From assembly GCF_021559775.1 (NCBI RefSeq), contig NZ_CP056047.1, positions 682,001 through 746,000 of the forward strand: a stretch of DNA of 64,000 bases, read 5' to 3'. The notes beneath the pieces were generated by a model. That model saw only the letters and a program-made list of their open reading frames with translations. It was not told the DNA's origin and made no database searches. The translations under genes were made by a program, and so were the position numbers. Below are positions 7,155 through 14,976 of this stretch, piece after piece; the first letter of the stretch is position 1, and every line of letters starts with the position of its first letter. This DNA comes from Gillisella vitis. Lineage in GTDB: Bacteria > Pseudomonadota > Alphaproteobacteria > Rhizobiales > Rhizobiaceae.

Positions 7155-8357
7155 ATGCTGTCTTCCTTTCGCCTGCCGTTTCGGCGGGCCAATCGTGCTG
7201 CTGTGTCGTCGGCGACGCCAACACAGACAAAAGCGGGGATACGACCCAGGGCGGGGTTGGAAATGCTGCTCTCCACCGGTGCCGGGCGCGGCACGGGGCG
7301 GTCTTATGCAGCCTTGTCACGCGCTGGCTTTCTCGGCAATCCGGTGGCGCATCGGGCGGTGCGGCTGGTGTCGGAGGCAGCAGCCGCTGTGCCGCTTCTG
7401 CTTTATCAGGGCCTGCCGCAGGAAGGGGCGGGCGAGTTGAGCGAGCATCCGGCGCTGGCGCTTCTGGCCCGGCCCAACGGGCGGGCAACGGGGGCGGATT
7501 TTTTTGAAATGCTCTATGGCCATCTGCTGCTGTCGGGCAATGCCTATCTGGAGCCGCTCTGGCTTGGCGGGCGGCTGATGGAACTGCATCTGCTGCGCCC
7601 CGACCGGGTCAGCGTCGTCGAGGGTCCCGATGGCTGGCCGGTGGCTTATGATTATCGTGCCGCCGGGGTGACGCGCCGGGTTGCCGCCGAAGGCGAGCCG
7701 CAGCCGATCCTGCATTTCAAGCTGTTTCACCCGCTCGACGATATCAGCGGTTATGCGCCGCTCGCTTCGGCCCATAACGCGCTGGATCTGCACAATGCCG
7801 CCGCCACCTGGAACAAGGCGCTACTCGACAATTCCGCCCGTCCCTCCGGGGCGCTGGTCTATCAGCCCAAGGAGGGTGGTAACCTGCCACCGGAACAATA
7901 TCAGCGGCTGAAGGACGAGCTGGAACAGGGCTATTCCGGGCCAATGCAGGCGGGCCGCCCGATGCTGCTGGAGGGCGGGCTGGACTGGAAGGCGATGAGC
8001 CTGACCCCCCGCGACATGGATTTTACCGATGCCCGCAATGGCGCGGCCCGCGATATTGCGCTCTCGCTCGGCGTGCCGCCGATGCTGCTGGGCATTCCCG
8101 GCGACAATACCTATGCCAATTACCAGGAGGCCAACCGAGCCTTCTACCGGCTGACGGTGCTGCCGCTGATCCGCCGTACCGCCGCCAGTCTATCAGGCTT
8201 TTTATCCGACGGGTTTGGCGAGGTCTTGTGCCTGAAGCCTGATCTCGATCAGGTCGAGGGCCTGTCCAGCGAGCGTGACGCGCTGTGGTCGCGGGTCGGG
8301 TCTGCCAGCTTCCTCACCGACGAGGAAAAGCGGCAGGCGGTTGGATATGACCCGTAA
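7155..8357 (+). CDS. GTA portal protein (g3, HK97 family)
   Basis: The 400-residue product is an HK97-type portal: the N-terminal region leads into HRAVRLVSEAAAAVPLLLY, then the LARPNGRATGADFFEMLYGH and LLLSGNAYLEPLW blocks, and the C-terminal LGVPPMLLGIPGDNTYANY motif near residue 310, all typical of the family. Twelve copies form the ring at the capsid vertex through which DNA is pumped and to which the tail joins. Start ATG 7155 is preceded by AGGAGA. It follows the endolysin after a repeat-bearing gap and precedes g3.5. Confidence 0.93.
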   Translation: MLSSFRLPFRRANRAAVSSATPTQTKAGIRPRAGLEMLLSTGAGRGTGRSYAALSRAGFLGNPVAHRAVRLVSEAAAAVPLLLYQGLPQEGAGELSEHPALALLARPNGRATGADFFEMLYGHLLLSGNAYLEPLWLGGRLMELHLLRPDRVSVVEGPDGWPVAYDYRAAGVTRRVAAEGEPQPILHFKLFHPLDDISGYAPLASAHNALDLHNAAATWNKALLDNSARPSGALVYQPKEGGNLPPEQYQRLKDELEQGYSGPMQAGRPMLLEGGLDWKAMSLTPRDMDFTDARNGAARDIALSLGVPPMLLGIPGDNTYANYQEANRAFYRLTVLPLIRRTAASLSGFLSDGFGEVLCLKPDLDQVEGLSSERDALWSRVGSASFLTDEEKRQAVGYDP

Positions 8358-8465
8358 AAGCTATCATTTTCAATCGGTTGATGTCTGATCCGGACTCTGT
8401 TCCGCAGGAGGGTGATTCAGAGTGTGAACATCTGCACCCTGTTTCTGAGCAGACGCACATAAGCG

Positions 8466-8482
8466 ATTCTAAAGATTAGAAT
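8466..8482. promoter_or_regulatory. Short inverted repeat before g3.5
   Basis: ATTCTAA (8466-8472) and TTAGAAT (8476-8482) form a 7-bp inverted repeat around AGA in the 189-base AT-rich gap between portal and g3.5. The g3.5 gene has only a weak ribosome binding site, so this gap may contain an internal promoter or operator. The function is unproven. Confidence 0.25.
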
Positions 8483-8546
8483 TTCCGGATGAACTGCGGC
8501 GGATTTGCGCCTGTATCCACAATCATAAGACGAAAAGATTAATAAA

Positions 8547-8864
8547 ATGACCGATTTTACACCCGACACGCCCTTATGGGGTGCGCGGCTGGCGGGCGCA
8601 TTGGCGGGGTCCGCCATCTCGCTGGTCTATCTTCTGCCAAGAGGGCGGCGCGAGGCGGCGACCCGGTTTTTCACCGGGCTGGCCATCGGGCTGATCTTCG
8701 GCGGTGCCACCGGCCAATGGCTGGCCCGCAAGCTGGACATTCTGCAAAGCCTGTCCGGTGCCGAAATCATGCTGGCCGGGGCGACGCTTGCCAGCCTTTC
8801 GGCCTGGTGGGCGCTGGGTGCGCTGGCGCGGTTTGCAGGCCGCTATGGGCGCAAGGACGGCTGA
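8547..8864 (+). CDS. GTA g3.5-like small membrane protein
   Basis: The 105-residue protein has three likely membrane segments (about residues 10-30, 40-60 and 73-97) joined by short charged loops, and ends in RYGRKDG. Its place between portal and prohead protease is that of g3.5 in RcGTA-like clusters, a small protein of unknown function. Membrane location suggests a role in assembly at the envelope or in release, but this is inference. The ribosome binding site is weak. Confidence 0.65.
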   Translation: MTDFTPDTPLWGARLAGALAGSAISLVYLLPRGRREAATRFFTGLAIGLIFGGATGQWLARKLDILQSLSGAEIMLAGATLASLSAWWALGALARFAGRYGRKDG

Positions 8865-8912
8865 AGCCGTCGATCTCATTCCAGATTAAAGGCCAGATTA
8901 AAGGAGAAATTC

Positions 8913-9482
8913 ATGCACGCTTATCGCGGGCCAGGAAAGCTGGTGCGCAAATTTGCCGATCTGACCCTGTCGGATCTCAGCGGCGACGGCACGTTCAGCG
9001 GCTATGCCAGCGTGTTCGGCGAGGTGGATCTGGGGCGCGATGTGATCGAGCCGGGAGCGTTTCGCACCAGTTTGCAGGGGCGCGGCGCAGGCGGCATCCG
9101 CATGCTTTACCAGCACGATCCCAACCAGCCGATTGGCAGCTGGACGCTGCTCAAGGAAGACGCGCGGGGCCTTTATGTCGAGGGACGGCTTTCCCCCGGC
9201 GTCAAGCGCGCCGAGGAGGTGCGTGCCCTGATGAAATCAGGCGCGCTGGACGGGCTGTCGATTGGTTTCCAGACGGTGAAATCCCGTCAGGACGCCAAGA
9301 CCGGCATTCGCCGCATTCTGGAGGCCGATCTCTGGGAAATTTCCGTCGTCACCTTTCCCATGGCCCCTTCGGCCAGGGTTTCCAATGTCAAGCATCAGCG
9401 GTTTTACCGCGACAAGGATACCGAGCTGATCCGGGCGATGCGCCGGGCAGCCCGGACGATGGCCAACAGCAATTTCAAATAA
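8913..9482 (+). CDS. GTA prohead protease (g4, HK97 family)
   Basis: This 189-residue enzyme matches the HK97 prohead protease (assemblin-like serine protease) family. The catalytic His lies in MLYQHDPNQPIG and the catalytic Ser in DGLSIGF; FSGYASVFGEVD near the N-terminus and DLWEISVVTFPM after the Ser are also family hallmarks. It trims the capsid N-terminal scaffold during head maturation. AAGGAG lies just before ATG 8913, and the capsid gene follows after 11 bases. Confidence 0.93.
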   Translation: MHAYRGPGKLVRKFADLTLSDLSGDGTFSGYASVFGEVDLGRDVIEPGAFRTSLQGRGAGGIRMLYQHDPNQPIGSWTLLKEDARGLYVEGRLSPGVKRAEEVRALMKSGALDGLSIGFQTVKSRQDAKTGIRRILEADLWEISVVTFPMAPSARVSNVKHQRFYRDKDTELIRAMRRAARTMANSNFK

Positions 9483-9493
9483 AGGATGGATTT

Positions 9494-10756
9494 ATGAGCG
9501 ATCATCAGATGACAGCCCCCGAAATCAAGGCGATCCCGGAAACCATGGCCGCCGCCTTCGACGACTTTATGGAAGCCTTCGAGGGCTTCAAGCAGGCCAA
9601 TGACCAGCGGCTTGGCGAAATCGAGCAGAAGCTGACCGCCGATGTCGTCACCCGCGACAAGGTGGAGCGGATCAACAAGGCGATGGACGAACAATCTCGG
9701 TTGCTGGACCAGCTAGCGCTGAAAAAGCTGCGCCCGGCACTGGGGTCGAACGGCAATCGCGGCGGTTCCGGCAGCCTGGAGGCGACGGAGCGCAAGGCGG
9801 CCTTCGAGGCCTATATCCGGCGCGGCGATGAGACGGCGCTGCGCGATCTCGATGCCAAATCCATGGCGATTGGTTCGGATGCGGATGGTGGCTATCTGGT
9901 GACGGATGAGACCGATAGCGAGATTGGTCGCAGGCTCGCCTCCATCTCGCCGATCCGGCAATTGGCCAGCGTCCGGCAGGTATCGGGCGCCGTGCTGAAA
10001 AAGCCGTTTGCCCCAAGCGGCATGGCCTCCGGCTGGGTGGCGGAAACCGCGGCCCGCACGCAGACCGATACGCCGCAGCTGACGGAACTCAGCTTTCCGA
10101 CCATGGAGATTTACGCCATGCCCGCCGCCACCCAGTCGTTGCTGGATGATGCGGCTGTCGATGTCGAAGCCTGGATTGCTGGCGAGGTGGATATTGCCTT
10201 TGCCGAGCAGGAAGGGGCGGCCTTTGTGGCGGGTGATGGTGTCAACAAGCCGAAGGGCTTCCTCGCCTATGAGACGGTGGCCGACACCGCCTGGGCCTGG
10301 GGCAAGATCGGCTTCAAGGCGACCGGCGCTGCCGGTGGCTTTGCCGCAAGCGGGCCATCCGACGTATTGCTCGACACCATCTACGCGCTGAAGGCCGGTC
10401 ATCGCCAGAACGGCACGTTTGTGATGAACCGCAAGACCCAGGGCGAGATCCGCAAGTTCAAGGATGCCGACGGCAATTACCTCTGGCTGCCGCCCGCAGG
10501 CCCTGGCCTTGAAGCCTCGCTGATGGGCTTTCCGATTGCCGAGGCTGAGGACATGCCCGATATCGCCGCCAACGCCTTTTCCATTGCCTTTGGCGATTTC
10601 AAGGCCGGGTATCTGGTGGTTGATCGCATGGGCGTGCGGGTGCTGCGCGATCCCTATTCGGCCAAGCCCTATGTGCTGTTCTACACCACCAAACGGGTTG
10701 GCGGTGGAATGCAGAACTTTGAAGCGCTCAAGTTGATCAAGTTTGCGGCCAGTTAA
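9494..10756 (+). CDS. GTA major capsid protein (g5, HK97 fold)
   Basis: The 420-residue product has the HK97-fold plan: an N-terminal charged coiled-coil scaffold (about residues 10-85, removed by the g4 protease), then the coat domain with GGYLVTDE, a predicted E-loop region, WIAGEVDIAFAEQEGAAFVAGDG and the C-terminal P-domain block (GDFKAGYLVVDRMGVRVLRD). ATG 9494 is chosen because AGGATGGA precedes it; the frame extends far upstream only as a shadow of the protease gene. Two strong hairpins follow the stop codon, which may help raise capsid mRNA relative to downstream genes. Confidence 0.95.
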   Translation: MSDHQMTAPEIKAIPETMAAAFDDFMEAFEGFKQANDQRLGEIEQKLTADVVTRDKVERINKAMDEQSRLLDQLALKKLRPALGSNGNRGGSGSLEATERKAAFEAYIRRGDETALRDLDAKSMAIGSDADGGYLVTDETDSEIGRRLASISPIRQLASVRQVSGAVLKKPFAPSGMASGWVAETAARTQTDTPQLTELSFPTMEIYAMPAATQSLLDDAAVDVEAWIAGEVDIAFAEQEGAAFVAGDGVNKPKGFLAYETVADTAWAWGKIGFKATGAAGGFAASGPSDVLLDTIYALKAGHRQNGTFVMNRKTQGEIRKFKDADGNYLWLPPAGPGLEASLMGFPIAEAEDMPDIAANAFSIAFGDFKAGYLVVDRMGVRVLRDPYSAKPYVLFYTTKRVGGGMQNFEALKLIKFAAS

Positions 10757-10763
10757 TTTGGTC

Positions 10764-10821
10764 CGGTAAAGCCGCGCTTTACCGTGAGATACCCCCTCTG
10801 TCCGGCAAGGCAGAGGGGGTA
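10764..10821. terminator. Two consecutive perfect hairpins after the capsid gene
   Basis: First hairpin: CGGTAAAGC (10764-10772), loop CGC, GCTTTACCG (10776-10784). Second: TACCCCCTCTG (10790-10800), 10-base loop, CAGAGGGGGTA (10811-10821). Neither is followed by a strong T-run. They sit between capsid and g6 and look like a partial terminator or an mRNA 3'-end stabiliser. Confidence 0.6.
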
Positions 10822-10858
10822 GATCCTTGCTTCAACATTCTCCCGGAGACCCCAACAC

Positions 10859-11428
10859 ATGACCATCACCACCCTCACTCCGCCGCAGGCGGAGCCGCTG
10901 ACCCTTGTCGATGTGAAGGCGCAATTGAAGATCGATACCGATGATGAAGACGATCTTCTCTCCGGCCTGATCACCGCTGCCCGCCTGCATCTGGAGGCCG
11001 AGACCGGGCTTTGCCTGATGCGCCAATCGCTGCGGCTCTATCTGGATGACTGGCCTGACAGCGAGGTGATTCAGCTTCCCAAAGGTCCGGTGCAAACCAT
11101 TGATGCCGTGACGGTTTTTGATGAAAATGGCGATGAACTTCATGTTTTACTGAAAGATCATCTGCTGGACGGACAAGCGCGACCCGCAAGGCTGTGGCTG
11201 CGCGACCGGCCTTTGCCGGGACGGCCGCTCAACGGCATCGAGATTGATTTTACCGCAGGCTTTGGCACGGCGGCCACCGATGTGCCGGATACGCTGCGCC
11301 GGGCGATGAGCCTGCATGTTGCGGCCATGTATGCGTTTCGTGGTGTAGTGGCGCTGGCCGATCAGCCTGCTGCCCTGCCGCTCGGCTATGAGCGGCTGAT
11401 CGCGCCCTTCTGCCGAAAGGGCCTGTGA
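10859..11428 (+). CDS. GTA head-tail adaptor (g6, HK97 gp6-like)
   Basis: The 189-residue protein belongs to the gp6-like head-tail connector family: it opens with PPQAEPLTLVDVKAQLKI, followed by DDLLSGLITAARLHLEAETG and a later DFTAGFGTAATDVPDTLRRAM segment, all characteristic. In the RcGTA particle this adaptor binds beneath the portal. GGAGA lies upstream of the ATG. Its stop overlaps the start of g7 by one base, indicating translational coupling. Confidence 0.88.
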   Translation: MTITTLTPPQAEPLTLVDVKAQLKIDTDDEDDLLSGLITAARLHLEAETGLCLMRQSLRLYLDDWPDSEVIQLPKGPVQTIDAVTVFDENGDELHVLLKDHLLDGQARPARLWLRDRPLPGRPLNGIEIDFTAGFGTAATDVPDTLRRAMSLHVAAMYAFRGVVALADQPAALPLGYERLIAPFCRKGL

Positions 11429-11766
11429 TGGGTGCCTTCACCATGCCCGATCCGGGCCGGATGACGGCGCGCCTCACGCTGGAACAGCCGGTCAATGAGC
11501 CTGACGGTCAGGGCGGGGTGAGCCAGGGTTGGCAGGCGATTGCCACGCTCTGGGCGCTGATCGAGCCGCAATCCTTCACCCGTGAAGAGCGAGGCGAAGC
11601 GGAAATCGCCACCATAGACCAGACCGTCACCATCCGCTTTCGCACCGATGTGGCGCGCGGCCATCGGCTGGTGAAGGGAACGCGAATCCTGGCGGTCCGG
11701 GCGCTGCGCGACCCGGATGAGACCAAGCGGTTTCTGCTGCTGGATTGTGAGGAGGAGGTGAGATGA
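11428..11766 (+). CDS. GTA head closure / stopper protein (g7)
   Basis: The 112-residue product matches the phage head-tail adaptor (SPP1 gp16-like) family: RMTARLTLEQPV, then GGVSQGWQAIATLWALIEP, a mid-region ITIRFRTDV-type strand, and a C-terminal FLLLDCEEEVR. Such proteins close the head after packaging and join the tail. ATG 11428 overlaps the previous stop by one base and is preferred to the GTG at 11425. Its stop overlaps the next ATG (ATGA). Confidence 0.82.
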   Translation: MGAFTMPDPGRMTARLTLEQPVNEPDGQGGVSQGWQAIATLWALIEPQSFTREERGEAEIATIDQTVTIRFRTDVARGHRLVKGTRILAVRALRDPDETKRFLLLDCEEEVR

Positions 11767-11939
11767 GCCTGCAATTTTCAACAAATGGGCAGCAGGGTGC
11801 GGTGACGGATTTTACCGCTGCGCTGCGGCGCAGGGTGGAAGAGGCCGCCAGCCGGGCGGCTGCCAAAAGGCAAAGCGCGAGCGAAGAGCCGAAGGGCGAG
11901 CGTATCGGGGAGGCGGCTGATGACCAGTCCGGTCAATGA
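11763..11939 (+). CDS. Small protein (58 aa) between GTA g7 and g8
   Basis: ATG 11763 overlaps the g7 stop (ATGA) and the frame ends at TGA 11937-11939, overlapping the g8 start at 11920 by 20 bases. The product begins MSLQFSTNGQQGAVTDFTAA and continues with a basic, Ala/Arg-rich helix (LRRRVEEAASRAAAKRQ) and a charged tail. The tight overlap on both sides suggests it is translated. I do not recognise it; it may be a tail-assembly accessory or a decayed gene. Confidence 0.5.
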   Translation: MSLQFSTNGQQGAVTDFTAALRRRVEEAASRAAAKRQSASEEPKGERIGEAADDQSGQ

Positions 11940-12318
11940 CTTGCTGACCGCAATGACGGCGGCGGCGCTTGCCGATGCCAGCATTGCGGCGATCATCGGT
12001 GCTGATGGGGTGAAGGATCGGCGGTTGCTGCGCTCCGCCCAGCCTTACCTGATGGTAGGCGAGGTGACGGTCACGGATATCTCCACCGATGATGACGGGT
12101 TGATCGAAGCGCTGGTCAGCTTGCAGTCCTGGTCCTCGCTCAGCCGCCGCGAGGCGGAAAGCCTGGCGGCGATGGTGCGTGCCGTGTTGCAGGATGCGGC
12201 GCTGTCGCTGGCCCATGCCCGCCTGATCGCCTTGCGCCATATCAAGACCGTCAGCCGCCGCGAGGCAAAGACCGGCCTGTTTCTGGCCGAGCTGCAATTT
12301 CGCGCTGTTATTGAATGA
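11920..12318 (+). CDS. GTA tail terminator-like protein (g8, DUF3168)
   Basis: The 132-residue protein shows the DUF3168 pattern: an N-terminal helix (LLTAMTAAALADASIAAIIG), RLLRSAQPYLMVGEVTVTD in the middle and SLQSWSSLSRREAESLAAMVRAVL towards the end. In RcGTA the homologous g8 product sits at the head-tail junction as tail terminator. It overlaps the small upstream gene by 20 bases and its 3' end overlaps the convergent MFS transporter gene by 11 bases. Confidence 0.85.
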   Translation: MTSPVNDLLTAMTAAALADASIAAIIGADGVKDRRLLRSAQPYLMVGEVTVTDISTDDDGLIEALVSLQSWSSLSRREAESLAAMVRAVLQDAALSLAHARLIALRHIKTVSRREAKTGLFLAELQFRAVIE

Positions 12319-13552
12319 TTTTGGTCTGGCGCGCCAGCATGGCGAGAAAGATCAGTGCTGCCAGCACCAAAGCGCTGACGGCCAGGGTGAAGGTTAGAAG
12401 CAGCGGCAGGCCGCCGCGATCCAGCAGACCGGCGATCACCACCGGCGACAGCGCCTGGGAGATATTGCCGGGCAGTGCCAGTTTGGCTGATATCCCGGCG
12501 TAGCGGCTGGCGGAAAAGAAGCCGAGCGGCAGCACGGTGCGCGAAATGGCCGACAGGCCGGAGCCGATGCCGTAGGCACCGATAAACAGGCCGAGCATCC
12601 ATACGGAGCCATGGCCGAATGCCAGTGCCAGGAAGCCGATGACGATCAGCCCGGTGGCCACAAGGCCTGATGTGACGGGCGAGGCGTGTTTTCCGGCAAG
12701 GGTATCGGCGGCACGGGCGGAAATGCCGAGCACCGAGCGCAGTGACCCCAGTTGCAGGGCCAGCGCCGGTGTGGCGCCAGCCTGTGTGAGCATTTCGATC
12801 AGCGATGACGAGACGCCGAAAGTGACGCTGCTGAAGCCGATGCTGATGACGGCAAGCGCGATCATCGCCTGCTTTTGCTGGCGCATCGTCAGCGGCATTG
12901 GTTCGCGGTCTGCTGCGGCCTGCGCCGTTTGCGACCGGGCTTTGATGGGCGGCAGGGCGAAGCGATGCAGGGGAACCAGCACCAGAAGATGGCAGGCTGC
13001 TGCAATCAGCAAGGTATCGCGCCAGCCCAACAGGCCATTCAACCAGCTGAGCAGCGGCCAGAAAATCGCCGTTGAAAGGCCGGTGAAAATCATCAGCAGG
13101 CCGATCACGCTTTTCGCCGACGAGCCTTCGCGCTCGACGACCGCCGTATAGCAGGCCACGCTGAGCGCCAGGGTGCCAGCAATGCCGATGGTGAACCAGG
13201 CGGCGAAATAGGAAGCCATGCCTTGGGCTTGCGAGAGCAGTGCGAGGCCGAAAGCAAACACAACCGAACCCGCCGCCATGACCTTGGCGGCCCCGTGCCT
13301 TTCCAGCAGGCGGCCGCTGGCCGGTCCGGCAAAACCCATGATCAGCAGCATCACCGTGGCGCCGAGAAAGCCGGTCTCGTTGCTGATGCCGATATCGGTG
13401 GCGATGGTGCGGCCGAGAACGCCAAACAGGTCGAAACTCGTGCCCCAGCCGACAATCTGGCTGATGGACAGCACGCTCAGCAGCCGCAAGCGTGCCAGCG
13501 ATGCGGCATTGTGGGGAACGGGACTGGGAGAATCGGCGGGGAGAGCGGACAT
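12308..13552 (-). CDS. MFS transporter inserted antisense in the GTA cluster
   Basis: The 414-residue protein has about 12 hydrophobic segments and the MFS loop motif after helix 2-3 (GRLLERHGAAKVM), with a central charged loop near residues 195-225 (ARSQTAQAAADREP). The fold moves small molecules with or against a proton gradient; the substrate cannot be read from sequence. It lies on the opposite strand between g8 and g9, overlapping g8 by 11 bases at the 3' ends and leaving a 352-base gap before g9. It is probably transcribed from its own promoter near the palindromes at 13605-13630. Codon use looks like that of the neighbours, so there is no clear sign of recent transfer. Confidence 0.85.
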   Translation of the reverse strand: MSALPADSPSPVPHNAASLARLRLLSVLSISQIVGWGTSFDLFGVLGRTIATDIGISNETGFLGATVMLLIMGFAGPASGRLLERHGAAKVMAAGSVVFAFGLALLSQAQGMASYFAAWFTIGIAGTLALSVACYTAVVEREGSSAKSVIGLLMIFTGLSTAIFWPLLSWLNGLLGWRDTLLIAAACHLLVLVPLHRFALPPIKARSQTAQAAADREPMPLTMRQQKQAMIALAVISIGFSSVTFGVSSSLIEMLTQAGATPALALQLGSLRSVLGISARAADTLAGKHASPVTSGLVATGLIVIGFLALAFGHGSVWMLGLFIGAYGIGSGLSAISRTVLPLGFFSASRYAGISAKLALPGNISQALSPVVIAGLLDRGGLPLLLTFTLAVSALVLAALIFLAMLARQTKIIQ

Positions 13553-13904
13553 GCAAGCAACCTAATCGGTAGATCAGCATAGTGCCGCATCTGTGTAAGT
13601 TTCAAGACACGGCTGTGTCTGGTCCAGACATTTACATCTGTTTGCAGCACCGGTGCGGACAACCTTTACTGTCTTTTTACGCGAGTTTTCGCGGTCACAC
13701 CAGTTTTGGTGCTTCCCCTGCGGGCCTCTTGGTCTCCTTACCTTCGTCCTGGGTTTTCTCTCTGAAAAAGGGACGGGCGGTCGTGCCGGCTTGGCTGGGT
13801 CCGCGCGTGGGAGAGACCCCTGAAAACGGGGAGGGGGTGGATGTCGCCCTGGCGTGGTTGGCGGCCGGATTGCGGATTTCTAGTTATTTTCAAGGAGATT
13901 TTTT
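13553..13904. other. Intergenic region between antisense MFS gene and g9
   Basis: The left part holds overlapping palindromes that could control the MFS gene. The rest (13640-13890) has a C/T-rich then G-rich stretch and ends with the strong ribosome binding site AAGGAG before g9. A forward frame across 13582-13938 has no supported start. Because the MFS insertion separates g9 from upstream genes, a promoter for g9 is expected here, though I cannot point to one with confidence. Confidence 0.45.
13605..13630. promoter_or_regulatory. Overlapping palindromes upstream of the MFS gene
   Basis: AGACAC (13605-13610) pairs with GTGTCT (13615-13620) around GGCT, and TGTCTGG (13616-13622) pairs with CCAGACA (13624-13630) around one T. 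The result is three phased AGAC/GTCT half-sites 53-78 bases upstream of the MFS start, the usual place for a TetR- or MarR-type operator. No regulator gene is adjacent. Confidence 0.4.
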
Positions 13905-14315
13905 ATGGTGGCCCAGAGGGGTAAGGACCTGCTGCTGAAGATTATCAGCGGCAGCGATTATGTAACCGTTGCAGGACTGCGTTCGCGCAAACTGGCCTTC
14001 AATACCGAAACCGTCGATGTGACCGATGCCGACAGCGCCGGGCGCTGGCGCGAGCTTTTGGCTGGTGCCGGTGCCAAACGCGCCTCGCTATCGGGGGCCG
14101 GGCTGTTCAAGGACCAGTCCTCCGATGAACTGGTCCGGGCGGCTTTTTTTGCCGGTTCGGTGTTGAGCTGGCAGGTGGTGATCCCGGCTTTTGGCACGGT
14201 GACCGGCCTGTTTCAGGTGACGGCGCTGGACTATTCCGGTGAGCATGATGGCGAGTTGAAATTCGACATCGCGCTGGAATCGGCAGGGGCGATTGCCTTT
14301 GAGGTGACGGCATGA
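13905..14315 (+). CDS. GTA major tail tube protein (g9)
   Basis: The 136-residue protein matches the TP901-1-type / GTA g9 tail tube family: AQRGKDLLLKI at the start, FNTETVDVTDADSAGRWREL (typical of this family) and a late GTVTGLFQVTALDYSGEHDG block. Hexamers stack to form the tail tube. AAGGAG precedes ATG 13905, and the stop overlaps the g10 start by four bases. Confidence 0.92.
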   Translation: MVAQRGKDLLLKIISGSDYVTVAGLRSRKLAFNTETVDVTDADSAGRWRELLAGAGAKRASLSGAGLFKDQSSDELVRAAFFAGSVLSWQVVIPAFGTVTGLFQVTALDYSGEHDGELKFDIALESAGAIAFEVTA

Positions 14316-14719
14316 ACGGGGGGACGGGGAATGTTAGTATGGGCGTGCGCGCCAACCGCAGGCGCGGCGAAGTGGAAGCGGTGATTGATGGCGAGCGGCG
14401 GATTCTGTGCCTGACGCTGGGCGCACTGGCCGAACTGGAAACCGCCTTTGCCGCCGACAGTCTGGCGGATCTTGCCCTGCGGTTTTCCAGCGGCAAGCTT
14501 TCCAGCCGCGACCTGATCCGCATTCTGGCGGTCGGTTTGCGGGGCGGCGGCAATTGTTGCGCCGATGAGGATGTCGCCGACATGTGCGTCGAGGGTGGGC
14601 TTGCGGCCTGCGTCGCCATTGTCCGCGAATTGCTGCTCGTCACGTTTGGAACGTCCGATCAGTCCGCCTCAGCCGGGCAGGCCGCTTCGATAGGGGAAGG
14701 TGATCTCGCCCGCCCTTGA
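14312..14719 (+). CDS. GTA g10 family tail protein / assembly chaperone
   Basis: The 135-residue product has the GTA gp10 pattern: NRRRGEVEAVIDGERRILCL (a short beta domain), LGALAELETAFAADSLADLA, then SSRDLIRILAVGLRGGG. In other siphophages the protein in this place is a tail assembly chaperone that coats the tape measure. It overlaps g9 (ATGA) and the next frame, indicating coupled translation. The last 30 residues are low-complexity Ser/Ala/Gly. Confidence 0.85.
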   Translation: MNGGTGNVSMGVRANRRRGEVEAVIDGERRILCLTLGALAELETAFAADSLADLALRFSSGKLSSRDLIRILAVGLRGGGNCCADEDVADMCVEGGLAACVAIVRELLLVTFGTSDQSASAGQAASIGEGDLARP

Positions 14720-14964
14720 GTGCCGCAGCGGGGCGATCCGACACGGCAAAGCCGCCTCCCTTTCCATGGGAGGCGGTGATGCATGCCGGATTTCACCTGC
14801 TGCGGCTGACCCCGCAGGCCTTCTGGGCGCTGACCCCACGTGAATTCGCCGCCATGAGCGGGGCGTTTCGCCCCGTCGCCACCGCTCGCACTGAGCTTGC
14901 CCGTGCCGACCTGGAGGCGCTGATGGCCCGCTATCCCGACCGTGCCTTCCTGACCGCAATATAG
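14716..14964 (+). CDS. GTA g10.1-like protein (rcc01693 / DUF2376 family)
   Basis: The 82-residue product contains PFPWEAVMHAGFHLLRLTPQ and AFWALTPREFAAMSGAF, which match the small family found between g10 and the tape measure in GTA clusters (rcc01693 in Rhodobacter), thought to act with g10 as the second tail assembly chaperone. The start is probably the TTG at 14716, overlapping the g10 stop; an ATG at 14779 with GGAGG upstream would remove the conserved PFPWEAV part, so TTG is preferred, with some doubt. Confidence 0.75.
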   Translation: MSAAAGRSDTAKPPPFPWEAVMHAGFHLLRLTPQAFWALTPREFAAMSGAFRPVATARTELARADLEALMARYPDRAFLTAI

Positions 14965-14976
14965 AAGAGGTAGACC

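Noticed and set aside
8576..9493. Long in-frame extension of the capsid frame upstream of 9494
   Set aside because: It overlaps the g3.5 and prohead protease genes in another frame, is Arg/Gly-rich, and the capsid has its own ATG with AGGATGGA.
12045..13580. 511-codon reverse-strand frame over the MFS gene and g8
   Set aside because: It is a shadow of the MFS transporter in another frame; the composition is Arg/His/Pro-rich and has no family features.
13582..13938. 118-codon forward frame between the MFS gene and g9
   Set aside because: No ribosome binding site, no recognisable sequence, and it runs into the g9 start in another frame.
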